A stretch of 64,000 bases of DNA from the NCBI GenBank assembly GCA_018820925.1, contig JAHJNJ010000036.1:62001-126000 (forward strand), in the 5' to 3' direction. Origin of the DNA: Gammaproteobacteria bacterium (GTDB lineage Bacteria; Pseudomonadota; Gammaproteobacteria; Burkholderiales; Gallionellaceae). The position numbers and the translations under genes were made by a program. Each line of letters begins with the position of its first letter. The stretch's first letter is position 1. The notes under the pieces are model-generated. The model was not told the DNA's origin and searched no databases. It was given only the letters and a program-made list of their open reading frames with translations. Shown here one piece after another: positions 45,682 to 58,701 of this stretch.

Positions 45682-48600
45682 ATGATCGAGGTGAGAAACA
45701 AGGTGAGCAATTCTTCATTGCCGCAACAGCAGGGTCTGTATGATCCACGACATGAACATGATGCCTGTGGCGTCGGATTCGTAGCACATATCAAAGGTCA
45801 GGCAAGCCACGACCGTGTCAGCCAAGGACTGCAAATACTGGAAAACCTGACGCACCGCGGTGCGGTCGGGGCCGACCCGCTGGCGGGCGACGGCGCCGGT
45901 ATCCTGATCCAGGTTCCCGATGCCTTCCTGCGCAAAGTGCTGGCCAAGGAAAAATTCACCCTGCCGCCCGTTGGCGACTACGGCGTCGGCATGCTGTTCC
46001 TGCCGCAGGACGCAAAAGCCCGCGCCGCCTGCGAAAAGATCATATCCGACAAGATCAAGGCCGAAGGCCAGACGTTGCTGGGCTGGCGTGATGTGCCGGT
46101 GAATAACGACGGCCTCGGTGCCAGTGTAAAAGCTGCCGAACCCGTGGTACGCCAGGTGTTCATCGCGCGCGGCAGTGTCAACTCTGCCCAACCGAAGGTT
46201 GGAGGCAGATTGCCTACCTTTGGTGAGAAAACCGCTGACCATGACGCCTTCGAACGCAAATTGTTCGTCATTCGCAAGACTGCCGAGCACGCGATACTTG
46301 CGTTGCCCAAGGGGCAGGGCAAGGGTTTTTACGTTCCCTCGATGTCTTCGCGCACCTTGGTATACAAAGGCATGCTGCTGGCCAACCAGGTTGGCACCTA
46401 CTTCCTCGACTTGCAGGACAAGGACGTGGTCAGTGCGTTCGCGCTGGTGCACCAGCGTTTCTCCACCAATACCTTCCCCACCTGGGATCTGGCGCATCCG
46501 TTCCGCATGATCGCGCACAACGGCGAGATCAACACGCTACGCGGCAACATCAACTGGATGGCCGCGCGCCATGCGGCGATGTCGTCCAAATTCCTCGGCA
46601 AGGATCTCGACAAACTGTGGCCACTGATTGCTGAAGGCCAGTCGGACTCTGCCTGTTTCGACAATGCGCTGGAACTGCTGGTCGCAGGCGGTTACTCGTT
46701 GCCGCATGCCATGATGCTACTGATCCCCGAAGCCTGGGCCGGTAACCCGCTCATGGACGAAGAACGCCGCGCGTTCTACGAATACAGTGCCGCCCTGATG
46801 GAACCGTGGGACGGCCCTGCCGCCGTGGCCTTCACCGACGGCCGCCAGATCGGCGCCACGCTGGACCGCAACGGATTGCGTCCCGCGCGCTATCTCATCA
46901 CCGACGACGACGTGGTGCTGATGGCGTCCGAAATGGGCGTGCTGGATATTCCCGAACAGAAGATCGTGAAGAAATGGCGTTTGCAGCCGGGCAAGATGTT
47001 CCTCATCGACATGCAAGCCGGACGCATCGTCGACGATACCGAAGTGAAACACCAGATTGCCACCGCCAGGCCCTATCGCAAGTGGATCGAACAATCGCGC
47101 TACATTCTCGACGACCTGCCCAAGGTGGCGTTCAAGAACGCGACGCAAATCAGCCTGCTGGATGCGCAACAGGCTTTCGGTTATACGCAGGAAGATCTCA
47201 AGTTCATCATCTCGCCGATGGCGGCTTCCGGCAAGGAAGCCACCGGTTCCATGGGCAACGATGCGGCGCTGCCGGTGCTGTCGAACAAAAGCAAGGTGCT
47301 GTACAACTATTTCAAGCAACTGTTCGCGCAAGTGACCAATCCGCCGATCGACCCGATCCGCGAAGAGATCGTGATGTCGCTCACCTCGTTCATCGGTTCC
47401 AGGCCCAACCTGCTCGGCGTCGACGAGACAAAACCGGCGCCGCGCCTGCAAGTGGAACAGCCGGTGTTGTCGCACGAAGATGCGGCCAAGCTGCACAGCA
47501 TCGACAAACTGACCAAGGGCAAATACAAAGCCAAGACACTGGATATTACCTATCCGGTGAGAAACGGCGCCAAAGGTTGCGAGGCCGCCATCAAGGCGCT
47601 GTGCTCGGCCGCGGACAAGGCCGTGGCGGGCGGATTCAACGTGCTGATCCTGTCCGACCGTGCCACTTCTGAAAAATGTGTCCCTATCCCCGCCTTGCTG
47701 GCAACTGCTGCGGTGCATCATCACCTGGTCAAGAAAGGCCTGCGTACCAGCACCGGTCTGGTCGTCGAGACCGGCTCGGCACGCGAAGTGCATCACGTTG
47801 CATTGCTCGCCGGATATGGCGCGGAAGCAGTGTACCCGTGGCTGGCTTATGACAGTCTCGCTGCGATGGAATTGCCTGTCGGCCTGACCGTGGCGGAAGC
47901 ACAGAAACGTTTCGTCAAGGCGATCAACAAAGGCCTGCTCAAGGTGATGTCCAAAATGGGCATTTCCACTTACCAGTCGTATTGCGGTTCGCAGATATTT
48001 GAGGCGATTGGACTCAACCGTGACTTTATCGAGAAATATTTCCCCGGCACGGCAACCCAGATCGAAGGTATCGGTCTGCAGGAAGTGGCAGAAGAGTCAG
48101 TGCGCACACACGCTGCAGCGTTTGGCAACGATCCGGTACTCGTGAACATGCTGGATGCGGGCGGCGAATATGCCTGGCGTACGCGCGGCGAAGAACACAC
48201 CTGGACGCCGGATTCCATCGCCAAGCTGCAGCACGCGACGCGCTCCAACAATGCGGCGACCTACAAGGAATACGCCAAGCTCATCAACGACCAGACCCGG
48301 CGCCAGATGACTTTGCGCGGCTTGTTCGAGATCAAGCCCGCAGGCAAATCCGTGCCGCTGGATGAAGTCGAATCGGCAAAAGAGATCGTCAAGCGTTTCG
48401 CTACCGGCGCCATGTCGCTGGGTTCGATCTCCACCGAAGCGCACACTACGCTGGCCATCGCCATGAACCGCATCGGCGGCAAATCGAACACCGGCGAAGG
48501 CGGCGAGGATGCCAATCGCTTCAAGACACTGCACGGCGGCGAGAAGCTGTCCGACATCATCGGCAAACACCGCATCGAAGCCGACCACACGATGAAAGCG

Positions 48601-50412
48601 GGCGACTCGCTACGCTCGCGCATCAAGCAGGTTGCCTCCGGTCGTTTCGGCGTCACGGCGGAATACCTGGCCAATGCGGATCAAATCCAGATCAAGATGG
48701 CACAGGGTGCGAAGCCCGGCGAAGGCGGTCAATTGCCCGGCAGCAAAGTGTCGGAATACATCGGCAAACTGCGCCACTCGGTACCCGGCGTCGGCCTGAT
48801 TTCGCCCCCGCCGCACCACGACATCTATTCCATCGAAGATCTGGCTCAGCTCATTCACGACCTGAAGAATTCCAATCCTTCCGCTTCCATTTCCGTGAAG
48901 CTGGTGTCGGAAGTCGGCGTGGGCACCGTGGCGGCGGGCGTGTCCAAAGCCAAGGCCGATCATATCGTGATCGCCGGTTTCGACGGTGGCACTGGCGCAT
49001 CGCCGCTGTCCTCCGTGAAACACGCCGGCACGCCGTGGGAACTGGGCCTGGCCGAAGCGCAACAGACGCTGGTGCTGAACCAGCTGCGCGGCCGCATCGG
49101 CCTGCAGGTTGACGGCCAATTGAAGACGGGCCGCGATGTACTGATCGGCGCGTTGCTCGGCGCGGACGAATTCGGTTTTGCCACCGCCCCGCTGGTGGTC
49201 GAGGGTTGCATCATGATGCGCAAGTGTCACCTCAACACCTGCCCGGTCGGCGTGGCCACACAGGATCCGGAACTGCGCAAGAAATTCACCGGCCAGCCGG
49301 AACACGTCGTGAACTATTTCTTCTTCGTGGCCGAAGAAGTGCGCGAGCTGATGGCGCAGATGGGTATCCGCAAGTTCGACGACCTGATCGGACGCAGCGA
49401 CCTGCTCGATACGCGCAAAGGCATCACGCACTGGAAGGCGAAGGGACTGGATTTCTCCAGGGTGTTCCATCAGCCCGACATGCCTGCCAGCGTAGCGCGT
49501 TGCCACAGCGAAGAGCAGGATCACGGTCTGGACAAGGCACTGGACAACGATCTCATCGCCGAAGCCAAGGAAGCGCTTGATGCGCAGCGCGTGGTGACCA
49601 TCGAAACAACCATACGCAACGTCAATCGCAGTGCCGGCACCATGCTCTCGTACGAAGTGGCCAAGCGCCACGGCAATGCGGGCTTGCCCGACGATACCAT
49701 CCGCGTGAAGCTGGTCGGCACGGCGGGCCAGAGCTTTGGCGCTTTCCTCGCGCACGGCATCACTTTCCAGCTCGAAGGCGAAGGCAACGATTACGTGGGC
49801 AAAGGCTTGTGCGGTGGACGGCTCATCGTCAAACCGGCCGACGACAGCAAACTGGCGGCGGAAGACAACATCATTGTCGGCAATACCGTGCTGTACGGCG
49901 CGACGGCGGGCGAATGCTTCTTCCGCGGCGTGGCCGGCGAACGTTTCGCGGTACGCAACTCCGGCGCCATCGCGGTCGTGGAAGGCCTGGGCGACCACGG
50001 TTGCGAATACATGACCGGCGGCATGGTCGTGGTGCTGGGCCAGACCGGCCGCAATTTTGCGGCGGGCATGTCCGGCGGCGTGGCTTACGTGCTGGATGAA
50101 GACGGCACCTTCCCGCAGCGCTGCAACCTGGCCATGGTGCAACTGGAAGCGATTCCGGAAGAGGTTGCCGCCAGCGAGGACGGTGAAGTGGAAGCGCACG
50201 GTCGCGTGCATTTCAATCACCTGAACAAGGCCGATGAAGCAGCGCTGCGCGGCAAGATCGAGAAGCACCTGCGCTACACCGGCAGCACGCGCGCCAAACA
50301 GATACTGGATAACTGGAGTGCTTACCTGCCCAAGTTTGTGAAGGTCATGCCGACCGAATACCGTCGTGCCCTGCTTGAGATTGCGGCGCAGCAACAGAAG
50401 GAGGCCGCATAA
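45682..50412 (+). CDS. gltB: glutamate synthase large subunit GltB
   Basis: GltB makes glutamate from glutamine and 2-oxoglutarate with GltD. The 1576-residue protein begins with a short propeptide; the catalytic Cys of the class II amidotransferase is Cys29 in EHDACGVGF. The central and FMN domains follow, with a 3Fe-4S cluster motif [19 protein letters not shown] near residue 1176, and the GXGXG helix domain at the end. An alternative start, GTG at 45703, has GAGGTGA nine bases upstream and may be the real one. A small GGCGG/CCGCC hairpin lies at 45655-45671. Confidence 0.95.
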   Translation: MIEVRNKVSNSSLPQQQGLYDPRHEHDACGVGFVAHIKGQASHDRVSQGLQILENLTHRGAVGADPLAGDGAGILIQVPDAFLRKVLAKEKFTLPPVGDYGVGMLFLPQDAKARAACEKIISDKIKAEGQTLLGWRDVPVNNDGLGASVKAAEPVVRQVFIARGSVNSAQPKVGGRLPTFGEKTADHDAFERKLFVIRKTAEHAILALPKGQGKGFYVPSMSSRTLVYKGMLLANQVGTYFLDLQDKDVVSAFALVHQRFSTNTFPTWDLAHPFRMIAHNGEINTLRGNINWMAARHAAMSSKFLGKDLDKLWPLIAEGQSDSACFDNALELLVAGGYSLPHAMMLLIPEAWAGNPLMDEERRAFYEYSAALMEPWDGPAAVAFTDGRQIGATLDRNGLRPARYLITDDDVVLMASEMGVLDIPEQKIVKKWRLQPGKMFLIDMQAGRIVDDTEVKHQIATARPYRKWIEQSRYILDDLPKVAFKNATQISLLDAQQAFGYTQEDLKFIISPMAASGKEATGSMGNDAALPVLSNKSKVLYNYFKQLFAQVTNPPIDPIREEIVMSLTSFIGSRPNLLGVDETKPAPRLQVEQPVLSHEDAAKLHSIDKLTKGKYKAKTLDITYPVRNGAKGCEAAIKALCSAADKAVAGGFNVLILSDRATSEKCVPIPALLATAAVHHHLVKKGLRTSTGLVVETGSAREVHHVALLAGYGAEAVYPWLAYDSLAAMELPVGLTVAEAQKRFVKAINKGLLKVMSKMGISTYQSYCGSQIFEAIGLNRDFIEKYFPGTATQIEGIGLQEVAEESVRTHAAAFGNDPVLVNMLDAGGEYAWRTRGEEHTWTPDSIAKLQHATRSNNAATYKEYAKLINDQTRRQMTLRGLFEIKPAGKSVPLDEVESAKEIVKRFATGAMSLGSISTEAHTTLAIAMNRIGGKSNTGEGGEDANRFKTLHGGEKLSDIIGKHRIEADHTMKAGDSLRSRIKQVASGRFGVTAEYLANADQIQIKMAQGAKPGEGGQLPGSKVSEYIGKLRHSVPGVGLISPPPHHDIYSIEDLAQLIHDLKNSNPSASISVKLVSEVGVGTVAAGVSKAKADHIVIAGFDGGTGASPLSSVKHAGTPWELGLAEAQQTLVLNQLRGRIGLQVDGQLKTGRDVLIGALLGADEFGFATAPLVVEGCIMMRKCHLNTCPVGVATQDPELRKKFTGQPEHVVNYFFFVAEEVRELMAQMGIRKFDDLIGRSDLLDTRKGITHWKAKGLDFSRVFHQPDMPASVARCHSEEQDHGLDKALDNDLIAEAKEALDAQRVVTIETTIRNVNRSAGTMLSYEVAKRHGNAGLPDDTIRVKLVGTAGQSFGAFLAHGITFQLEGEGNDYVGKGLCGGRLIVKPADDSKLAAEDNIIVGNTVLYGATAGECFFRGVAGERFAVRNSGAIAVVEGLGDHGCEYMTGGMVVVLGQTGRNFAAGMSGGVAYVLDEDGTFPQRCNLAMVQLEAIPEEVAASEDGEVEAHGRVHFNHLNKADEAALRGKIEKHLRYTGSTRAKQILDNWSAYLPKFVKVMPTEYRRALLEIAAQQQKEAA

Positions 50413-51875
50413 TGGGCAAGCCAACCGGATTCATGGAATTCAGGCGCGTCAACGAAAGTTACGCGCCGGTTGAACAACGAGTCAAAAACTACCACGAGTT
50501 CATCACGCGTCTCACCGATGCGGGTGCCAAGCAGCAGGGCGCACGTTGCATGGATTGCGGCATCCCGTTCTGCAACAACGGCTGTCCGGTCAACAACATC
50601 ATTCCCGACTGGAACGACCTGGTGTATCGCGGCGAATGGAAACAGGCGCTGGAAGTGCTGCATTCCACCAATAACTTCCCCGAAGTGACCGGGCGCATTT
50701 GTCCCGCGCCGTGCGAAGCGGCCTGCACGCTGAACATCAACAACGAGCCGGTCGGCATCAAATCCATCGAACACGCCATCATCGACAAAGGTGGCGAAAA
50801 CGGCTGGGTCGTGCCGCAACCCGCGAAGAAAAAGACCGGCAAGAAAATCGCCGTGGTCGGCTCCGGCCCCGCAGGACTGGCAGCCGCACAGCAACTGGCG
50901 CGCGTCGGACACAGCGTCACCGTGTTCGAGAAGAACAACCGCATTGGCGGCCTGCTGCGTTACGGCATCCCCGATTTCAAGCTGGACAAGCGCCTGATCG
51001 ACTGGCGCATGGCGCAGCTCGCCGCCGAAGGCGTGAAATTCCAGACCAATACTTTCGTGGGCAAGGATGCGCCCGGCAAGGGCATCGCTAATGATGCGAA
51101 GAAGGTCGTCAGCCCGAAAGAATTACAGAAGGAGTTCGACGCTGTGATCCTCGCGGGCGGTGCGGAACAACCGCGCGACCTGCCGGTGCCCGGACGCGAA
51201 CTCAAGGGCGTGCATTACGCGCTTGAGTTTCTTATTCCACAGAACAAGGAAGTGGCGGGCGACGCGAAGAACCCGATTAACGTCGCAGGCAAGCACGTCG
51301 TCGTTATCGGCGGCGGCGACACCGGTTCCGACTGCGTGGGCACGTCGAACCGCCACGGTGCAGCCTCAATCACGCAAATCGAAGTGATGCCGCGCGCACC
51401 CGATCAGGAAAACGGCCCCCTGACCTGGCCGAACTGGCCGCTCAAGCTGCGCACTTCCAGCTCGCACGAAGAAGGCTGCGAACGCGACTGGGCCATCTCC
51501 ACCAAGGAATTCATCGGCGAGAACGGCGTGCTCAAGGCCATCAAGGCCGTGCGCGTCGAGTTCAAGGACGGCAAGATGAACGAAGTGGCGGGCAGCGAAT
51601 TCGAACTGAAGGCCGACTTCGTGTTCCTGGCGATGGGCTTCACCAATCCGCTGGCACAAGTGCTGGATGCGTTCGGCGTGGAGAAGGATGCACGCGGCAA
51701 CGCCAAGGCAAGTACTGAAGGCGCCGGGTGCTACCAGACCAGCGTGAAAAAAGTATTTGCGGCGGGCGACATGCGCCGCGGCCAATCGCTGGTGGTGTGG
51801 GCCATCCGCGAAGGCCGTCAGGCGGCGCGTGCGGTGGATGAATACCTGATGGGGAGTTCAGTTCTGCCTCGATAA
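50412..51875 (+). CDS. gltD: glutamate synthase small subunit GltD
   Basis: GltD feeds electrons from NADPH to GltB. The 487-residue protein has N-terminal Cys clusters for two 4Fe-4S centres ([15 protein letters not shown] and CPAPCEAAC), the FAD motif [18 protein letters not shown] and the NADPH motif [18 protein letters not shown]. Its ATG shares one base with the gltB stop (TAATG), so the two subunits are translationally coupled. Confidence 0.96.
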   Translation: MGKPTGFMEFRRVNESYAPVEQRVKNYHEFITRLTDAGAKQQGARCMDCGIPFCNNGCPVNNIIPDWNDLVYRGEWKQALEVLHSTNNFPEVTGRICPAPCEAACTLNINNEPVGIKSIEHAIIDKGGENGWVVPQPAKKKTGKKIAVVGSGPAGLAAAQQLARVGHSVTVFEKNNRIGGLLRYGIPDFKLDKRLIDWRMAQLAAEGVKFQTNTFVGKDAPGKGIANDAKKVVSPKELQKEFDAVILAGGAEQPRDLPVPGRELKGVHYALEFLIPQNKEVAGDAKNPINVAGKHVVVIGGGDTGSDCVGTSNRHGAASITQIEVMPRAPDQENGPLTWPNWPLKLRTSSSHEEGCERDWAISTKEFIGENGVLKAIKAVRVEFKDGKMNEVAGSEFELKADFVFLAMGFTNPLAQVLDAFGVEKDARGNAKASTEGAGCYQTSVKKVFAAGDMRRGQSLVVWAIREGRQAARAVDEYLMGSSVLPR

Positions 51876-51940
51876 TGCACGTGTAACAGAGGCGGAAGTG
51901 AAGTTGGGTAGTTTCAGAAATATAACTAAAAGAGAACAGC

Positions 51941-53005
51941 ATGAACTTCAAAGTCAAAAACGACACCTTCCTGCGCGCCCTGCTGCGTGAGCCGACCGAG
52001 TACACACCGTTGTGGATGATGCGCCAGGCTGGCCGTTACCTGCCGGAATATTGCGCCACGCGCAAACGTGCCGGCAGCTTCCTCAATCTGTGCAAGAGCC
52101 CGGACATGGCGACGGAAGTGACGTTGCAGCCGCTGGATCGTTTCCCGCTGGATGCCGCCATCCTGTTCTCCGACATCCTGACCGTACCGGATGCGATGGG
52201 TCTGGGGCTGTATTTCTCCGAAGGCGAAGGTCCCAAGTTTGAACGCCCGCTCACTACCGAAGCCGCTATCAAGGCGCTGCACGTGCCCGATATCGGCAAG
52301 GACCTGAAATATGTGACTGATGCCGTATCCCAGATTCGCAAGGCACTGGACGGACGCGTGCCGCTGATCGGTTTCAGCGGCAGCCCGTGGACACTCTCTT
52401 GCTATATGGTTGAAGGCGGCAGCAGCAGCGATTACGCCAAGGTGAAGACTCTGATGTACAAAGAGCCCAAACTGATGCACCACATTCTCAGCGTGACGGC
52501 GGATGCGGTAACTAGCTACCTCAACGCGCAAATCGAAGCGGGTGCACAAGCCGTAATGATTTTCGACTCCTGGGGCGGCGCCTTGTCGCACGCGGCCTAC
52601 CATGAGTTTTCACTGGCCTACATGCAACGCATCGTGCAGGGCCTGACCAGGGAAAAGGACGGCATCAAGATCCCCAGCATCGTGTTTACCAAGGGCGGCG
52701 GCTTGTGGATCGAGAGCATTGCCGACATCGGCTGCGATGCGGTCGGCCTGGACTGGACCATGGACATCGGCGTGGCACGGCAAAAGGTCGGCCACAAGGT
52801 CGCCCTGCAGGGCAATCTCGATCCGAACGTGCTGTTTGCGACGCCGGAAGTCATTCACAACGAGGTGGAAAAGATTCTGAGCAGTTACGGTTACGGCAGC
52901 GGTCATGTATTCAACCTCGGCCATGGAATTTCGCAGTTCACCAACCCGGACAATGCTGCTGCCCTGGTACAGGCAGTGCATGAGCTGAGTAAAAAATATC
53001 ATTAA
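51941..53005 (+). CDS. hemE: uroporphyrinogen decarboxylase HemE
   Basis: HemE decarboxylates uroporphyrinogen III to coproporphyrinogen III in heme synthesis. The 354-residue protein has the N-terminal signature [13 protein letters not shown], the catalytic Asp in [29 protein letters not shown], and the C-terminal [15 protein letters not shown]. The AAGAGAACAGC before the ATG fits a ribosome site. A terminator follows. Confidence 0.97.
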   Translation: MNFKVKNDTFLRALLREPTEYTPLWMMRQAGRYLPEYCATRKRAGSFLNLCKSPDMATEVTLQPLDRFPLDAAILFSDILTVPDAMGLGLYFSEGEGPKFERPLTTEAAIKALHVPDIGKDLKYVTDAVSQIRKALDGRVPLIGFSGSPWTLSCYMVEGGSSSDYAKVKTLMYKEPKLMHHILSVTADAVTSYLNAQIEAGAQAVMIFDSWGGALSHAAYHEFSLAYMQRIVQGLTREKDGIKIPSIVFTKGGGLWIESIADIGCDAVGLDWTMDIGVARQKVGHKVALQGNLDPNVLFATPEVIHNEVEKILSSYGYGSGHVFNLGHGISQFTNPDNAAALVQAVHELSKKYH

Positions 53006-53054
53006 GAATCAAGCTCAGCACAAAATCTTATAAACAGCGCTTTTTTGCGCAGCA

Positions 53055-53084
53055 GGCCACGGATAGCAACACCCGTGGCCTTTT
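53055..53084 (+). terminator. Rho-independent terminator after hemE
   Basis: Eight-base arms GGCCACGG/CCGTGGCC (53055-53062 and 53073-53080) with a 10-base loop are followed by TTTT. It ends the gltBD-hemE run. Confidence 0.85.
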
Positions 53085-53206
53085 CCGTTTATTGTGTAAC
53101 ATGTTGTTTTTAAAAAATCTATTCTCCTGAACACTATTTGGGCAACAGAAAAAAACCGTATACACGATTAGGAGTTAGGATGTTTATTGGGTAGTTGCCC
53201 ACACAG

Positions 53207-53229
53207 TTATCCACAGGATATGTGTATAA
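53207..53229. promoter_or_regulatory. pair of inverted DnaA boxes upstream of priA
   Basis: TTATCCACA (53207-53215) and TGTGTATAA (53221-53229, the reverse of TTATACACA) both match the DnaA-box consensus TTATNCACA exactly and face each other across 5 bases. They lie in the 216 bp AT-rich spacer between the hemE terminator and priA, about 75 bp before the priA start. The pair may bind DnaA to control priA. There are too few boxes for an origin. Confidence 0.6.
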
Positions 53230-53300
53230 GGGGAAATACCTATACGGCTCAAGCCAATTAGCTAAACTTCACAGAAATAACCGGAGAGATTTTTCTTAAC

Positions 53301-55475
<2,175 letters not shown>

Positions 55476-55507
55476 TCGCCTCTGTGCGGTTGACTGTGTG
55501 CGGCTAT

Positions 55508-55531
55508 ATGTATAGACTTGCGTTTATACAT
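55508..55531. promoter_or_regulatory. inverted repeat operator for the MazEF-type pair
   Basis: The arms ATGTATA (55508-55514) and TATACAT (55525-55531) are perfectly complementary with a 10-base gap, directly upstream of the antitoxin ATG. A TTGACT at about 55488 would be a -35 box. An AbrB-type antitoxin typically represses its own operon from such a palindrome. Confidence 0.5.
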
Positions 55532-55544
55532 TATGGAGACTCCC

Positions 55545-55799
55545 ATGTCTGAAGCCGTTCTCGATATCAAGCGGTGGGGCAACAGCCTCGGTGTGCGCCT
55601 GCCCGCCGGGGTGGCGCGCAAGGCGAATCTTCACGCCGACCAGCGCGTGCGCATTACCGTCGATGGTAATTACGTCATCATTGCACCGGTGCAGGATGCG
55701 CCGCTGACGCTGGAGCAACGCCTCGCAGCCTACGATCCCAAGCGGCACGGCGGCGAGCAGATGGGCACAACTGATACGCTCGGAGCCGAGCGGTGGTAG
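55545..55799 (+). CDS. mazE: MazE-type (AbrB-fold) antitoxin
   Basis: This 84-residue protein has the SpoVT/AbrB DNA-binding domain at its N-terminus (AVLDIKRWGNSLGVRLPAGV) and an acidic, flexible toxin-binding tail (LEQRLAAYDPKRHGGEQ). I chose the ATG at 55545, 7 bases after GGAG; the frame is open 9 codons further upstream. The stop overlaps the GTG start of the toxin gene. It should repress the operon and neutralise the toxin. Confidence 0.85.
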   Translation: MSEAVLDIKRWGNSLGVRLPAGVARKANLHADQRVRITVDGNYVIIAPVQDAPLTLEQRLAAYDPKRHGGEQMGTTDTLGAERW

Positions 55800-56176
55800 C
55801 CGTTGCAAGCAAAAAGCACTGGGCACCGGAGCGGCAGGACATCATCTGGATAGATTGCAATCCTCAGGCGGGACGAGAGATGCGCGACATCCATCCCTTC
55901 CTCGTGCTCTCGCCGCGTATCTTCAACGAAAAGACCTCGCTGGTGATTGGCTTGCCCATGACCACAGCAGAATACAATGCCGACAATCCGTTTGCCGTCG
56001 CCTTGGGTGCGGCAGCGGGTCGCAAGAGTGGCCAGACCAGCTACGTGCTTTGCCATCAACCCAAATCTTTCGATTGGCGGCAACGCAAGGCCAAGGCACA
56101 TCCGCTCAAGCGCCTGCCGGATGCGTTATTCGTGCAGGTGTGCGAGAGGCTGAACCAGATCATCCAGATCGGTTGA
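55793..56176 (+). CDS. mazF: MazF-type endoribonuclease toxin
   Basis: This 127-residue PemK/MazF-fold protein has the early DIIWIDCNPQAGREMRDIHPFLVLS segment, split here as DIIWIDCNPQAGREM and HPFLVLSP, and a GLPMTT strand. MazF toxins cut mRNA at short sequences. The start is a GTG at 55793 that overlaps the antitoxin stop by 7 bp, as expected for a coupled pair. Length and motif order match active members. Confidence 0.87.
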   Translation: MVAVASKKHWAPERQDIIWIDCNPQAGREMRDIHPFLVLSPRIFNEKTSLVIGLPMTTAEYNADNPFAVALGAAAGRKSGQTSYVLCHQPKSFDWRQRKAKAHPLKRLPDALFVQVCERLNQIIQIG

Positions 56177-56352
56177 TGCTGTGACAGAGAGCCGCAGGCC
56201 ACGAGCAACATGGCGTAGTTGTGTTGCAAATAGACTGCGACGCTGATTCGTACACTTTGCTTCCAGACTCGGCCACGTGTTATCCAACGAAAAGAGCAAT
56301 ATCAAATTCCAAAATCCATATCCCAACCTTAGACTGCGAAAGGAGTACCGCT

Positions 56353-56850
56353 ATGCCCACGACACATGAAAATCTTGAAGAGGCTTTTGCCGGCGAGAGC
56401 CAGGCCAATCAGAAGTACCGCGCCTTTGCCAAAATGGCAGAACAGGATGGTTTCACATCGATTGCCAAGTTATTCCGTCTCACGGCAGAAGCGGAGCGCA
56501 TTCATGCGGAAGGTCACTTGAAGGCGCTGGATGGTGTGGGTTCTACTGCAGAGAATCTTCAAGCCGCGATCAGTGGCGAGACGCATGAATTTCGCGAGAT
56601 GTATCCTCCCATGCTGAAACAGGCAATCGCGGAAGGGCACAAGTCGAAAAAGATGTTCGAGTTTGCTGTCGCTGCCGAGGAAGTTCACGCCAAGCTTTAC
56701 AAGATGGCGCTGGAAGCTGTCATGCAGGGGAAAGATTTGGTGGCCGATTTCTATCTCTGCCCCTTCTGTGGATATATCGAAATGGGCAAGCCGGAAAAAT
56801 CCTGTCCGGTTTGCGGTGCCAAGCCTGAGAAGTTCGTGATGGCGACGTAG
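56353..56850 (+). CDS. rubrerythrin
   Basis: This 165-residue rubrerythrin has a diiron four-helix bundle with the Glu and His ligands in NLEEAFAGESQANQKY, AEAERIHAEGHL and AAEEVHAKLY, and a C-terminal rubredoxin domain with CPFCGY and CPVCGA for one Fe. It reduces hydrogen peroxide in the cytoplasm. AAAGGAGTACC fixes the ATG at 56353; the frame is open for another 44 codons upstream. Confidence 0.93.
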   Translation: MPTTHENLEEAFAGESQANQKYRAFAKMAEQDGFTSIAKLFRLTAEAERIHAEGHLKALDGVGSTAENLQAAISGETHEFREMYPPMLKQAIAEGHKSKKMFEFAVAAEEVHAKLYKMALEAVMQGKDLVADFYLCPFCGYIEMGKPEKSCPVCGAKPEKFVMAT

Positions 56851-56926
56851 TTCACTGGAGAAGGTACGGAGTCGAATTGTTTCGTAGAAACTTAATGATA
56901 AAGGGACGGAGCCCAACTGATCCGTT

Positions 56927-57439
56927 ATGAAACTCGACTGTGGCCTGTGCGTTATTCGCGATTGGCAACCCAGCGATGAGGAAGCGCTGATTGCCGTCGC
57001 CAACAATCGCAACGTTTGGCGAAACATGCATCATCGCTTTCCATATCCCTACGCCAAGTCTGACGCAAAATACTGGTTTTCTTTGCTAGCGCAGATGCAG
57101 GAGCCAACGCACTGGGCAATTGAAGTAGATGGTGTCGCTGTGGGTGGCGTGGGCATTGATCTCGGGGAGGGTATCTTTGCCAAGTCCGCGCAATTCGGCT
57201 ACTGGCTTGGCGAGCCCTATTGGGGGCGCGGCATCATGACCGACGCCGTGCGTGCCGCTGCGGAATATGCGCTGATTCATTTCGGGCTGGTACGCCTGGA
57301 AGCCCCTGTCTTCGCGTGGAACCCGGCCTCAATGCGGGTGCTGGAAAAGTCCGGCTTTGTCCGGGAAGGCATTCTGCGCAGGAGCGTCCTCAAGGACGGC
57401 GAGTTGATCGACCAGGTTCTTTACGCTCTCGTTCGCTGA
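56927..57439 (+). CDS. GNAT-family N-acetyltransferase (RimJ/RimL type)
   Basis: This 170-residue acetyltransferase has the acetyl-CoA loop of the family in YWLGEPYWGRGIMTDAVRA and the C-terminal PVFAWNPASMRVLEKSGFVREG. The sequence resembles the RimJ/RimL branch, whose members acetylate ribosomal proteins or small molecules. It stands alone between unrelated genes; the substrate is unknown. Confidence 0.87.
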   Translation: MKLDCGLCVIRDWQPSDEEALIAVANNRNVWRNMHHRFPYPYAKSDAKYWFSLLAQMQEPTHWAIEVDGVAVGGVGIDLGEGIFAKSAQFGYWLGEPYWGRGIMTDAVRAAAEYALIHFGLVRLEAPVFAWNPASMRVLEKSGFVREGILRRSVLKDGELIDQVLYALVR

Positions 57440-57538
57440 CAAATTTTGGGGGCTGGCTTCGCAATAGTAATGGTGGATAATTGAAGTTGAAAACAGGATC
57501 GAAGTCTCCCCCCATAATTTACTCGTTGAGGAGGTCTT

Positions 57539-57973
57539 ATGATTCATCCCAAATTACCGGAACACGACTGCTCGCTGGTGATCAGAACCGATTTTTCAAA
57601 TGATGCGGCATGGGAGGAGCTCTGCACAGCCATTCAGGCGCCTCAGACCGAGCACCAGTTTCGGGCATCAGTGGAATGCATTAGTGACAAAGCTTGCTCC
57701 GGACTTACGCAGGAGATGGTTGCGTCAATGCTGCCGCCGGGCTCGCAACGGTCATTCGTGTTCCTGGCCGACTCCGATGCAATCTCGCAACCCGACTATC
57801 CCATGCTTGTGGTCGATCTGCTGACTGAGCCCGGCCGTACCTTTCGGGTAAATCCTGCCGAAGCATGGAGCGTGGAAAACAACCTGCGCCTGGCGAACAT
57901 GGATTTTGCCGAGTTTGCGGATGCGGTTGATCCGGATGGCGTGTTTCGAGAATTTCCCGGGACGCCGAAGTGA
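57539..57973 (+). CDS. DUF6924-like protein of unknown function
   Basis: This 144-residue protein has LVIRTDFSNDAAWEELCTAI at the N-terminus and VDLLTEPGRTFRV, WSVENNLRLANMDFAEFADAVD and GVFREFP near the end, which fit the DUF6924 family as I recall it. Function unknown. GAGGAGGT at about 57528 is a good ribosome site. Confidence 0.7.
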   Translation: MIHPKLPEHDCSLVIRTDFSNDAAWEELCTAIQAPQTEHQFRASVECISDKACSGLTQEMVASMLPPGSQRSFVFLADSDAISQPDYPMLVVDLLTEPGRTFRVNPAEAWSVENNLRLANMDFAEFADAVDPDGVFREFPGTPK

Positions 57974-58002
57974 ATTAAGTATTCACGCGGCCGAATTTGA
58001 TC

Positions 58003-58569
58003 TTGCCTACCATTCTTACCCATCCTGCTGTTCCCCTCGCCATTGCCTGGGGTCTTGGGCCTGACGTTATTTCCAAGCGTCTGCTTGCTGCCGGCGTTGT
58101 TGCCGCCATCGCCCCCGATCTCGATGTGCTGGCCTTCCGCCTCGGCGTTCCCTATGCGGCCGAATTTGGTCATCGCGGGTTCAGCCACTCGTTATTGCTT
58201 GCGCTCATTGTTGCCCTCCTCGGGGCCGGTTTGGCCGGGGCGATGCGTTCAACAATGCAGCGCGCGTTCTGGTTTCTGTTTATTGCGATGGCCTCGCACG
58301 GTGTGCTTGACGCATTTACCAACGGCGGCCTTGGCGTCGCTTTCCTGTGGCCTTTTTCGGGCGAGCGGTTGTTTGCGCCCATCCATCCTGTCGAGGTGGC
58401 TCCACTTGGGCTTTCCCGCTTCCTGTCGCCGAGAGGGGTCGCTGTGCTCTGGTCCGAGGTTCTCTGGATATGGTTGCCGCTCTTTGCCGTGGCGGCCGTT
58501 GCTGCAATACTCCGATTCAATCGAGCTCGATCACAGCAGGACGGTTACACTGGGCACAAGGACGCGTGA
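58003..58569 (+). CDS. YdjM-type membrane-bound metal-dependent hydrolase
   Basis: This 188-residue membrane protein has the metal-binding patterns of the YdjM family (PF04307): APDLDVLAF, FGHRGFSHSL and ASHGVLDAFTNGG, with His and Asp residues that would bind a metal. Four or five membrane helices are predicted. I chose the TTG at 58003, giving MPTILTHPAVPLAIA; a TTG two codons upstream is also possible. The start is the weakest part of this call. Confidence 0.78.
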   Translation: MPTILTHPAVPLAIAWGLGPDVISKRLLAAGVVAAIAPDLDVLAFRLGVPYAAEFGHRGFSHSLLLALIVALLGAGLAGAMRSTMQRAFWFLFIAMASHGVLDAFTNGGLGVAFLWPFSGERLFAPIHPVEVAPLGLSRFLSPRGVAVLWSEVLWIWLPLFAVAAVAAILRFNRARSQQDGYTGHKDA

Positions 58570-58701
58570 TTTCACGCTGAATTGGAATACCTGCAATGGA
58601 AACTGCAGTGCCGTTATTGAGTATGCCGGGGCAGTTTTCAGCGTGCTACTTGCCAATTTGTCTTGCTACTTATCAATTGCTGATTAAGGAGGTAAACAAA
58701 A

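Noticed and set aside
48610-50424. 604-residue open frame antisense to gltB
   Set aside because: A shadow of the strongly conserved gltB frame with no recognisable domain.
53085-53300. chromosomal replication origin
   Set aside because: Only two perfect DnaA boxes are present and dnaA, dnaN, gyrB or rpmH are not adjacent.
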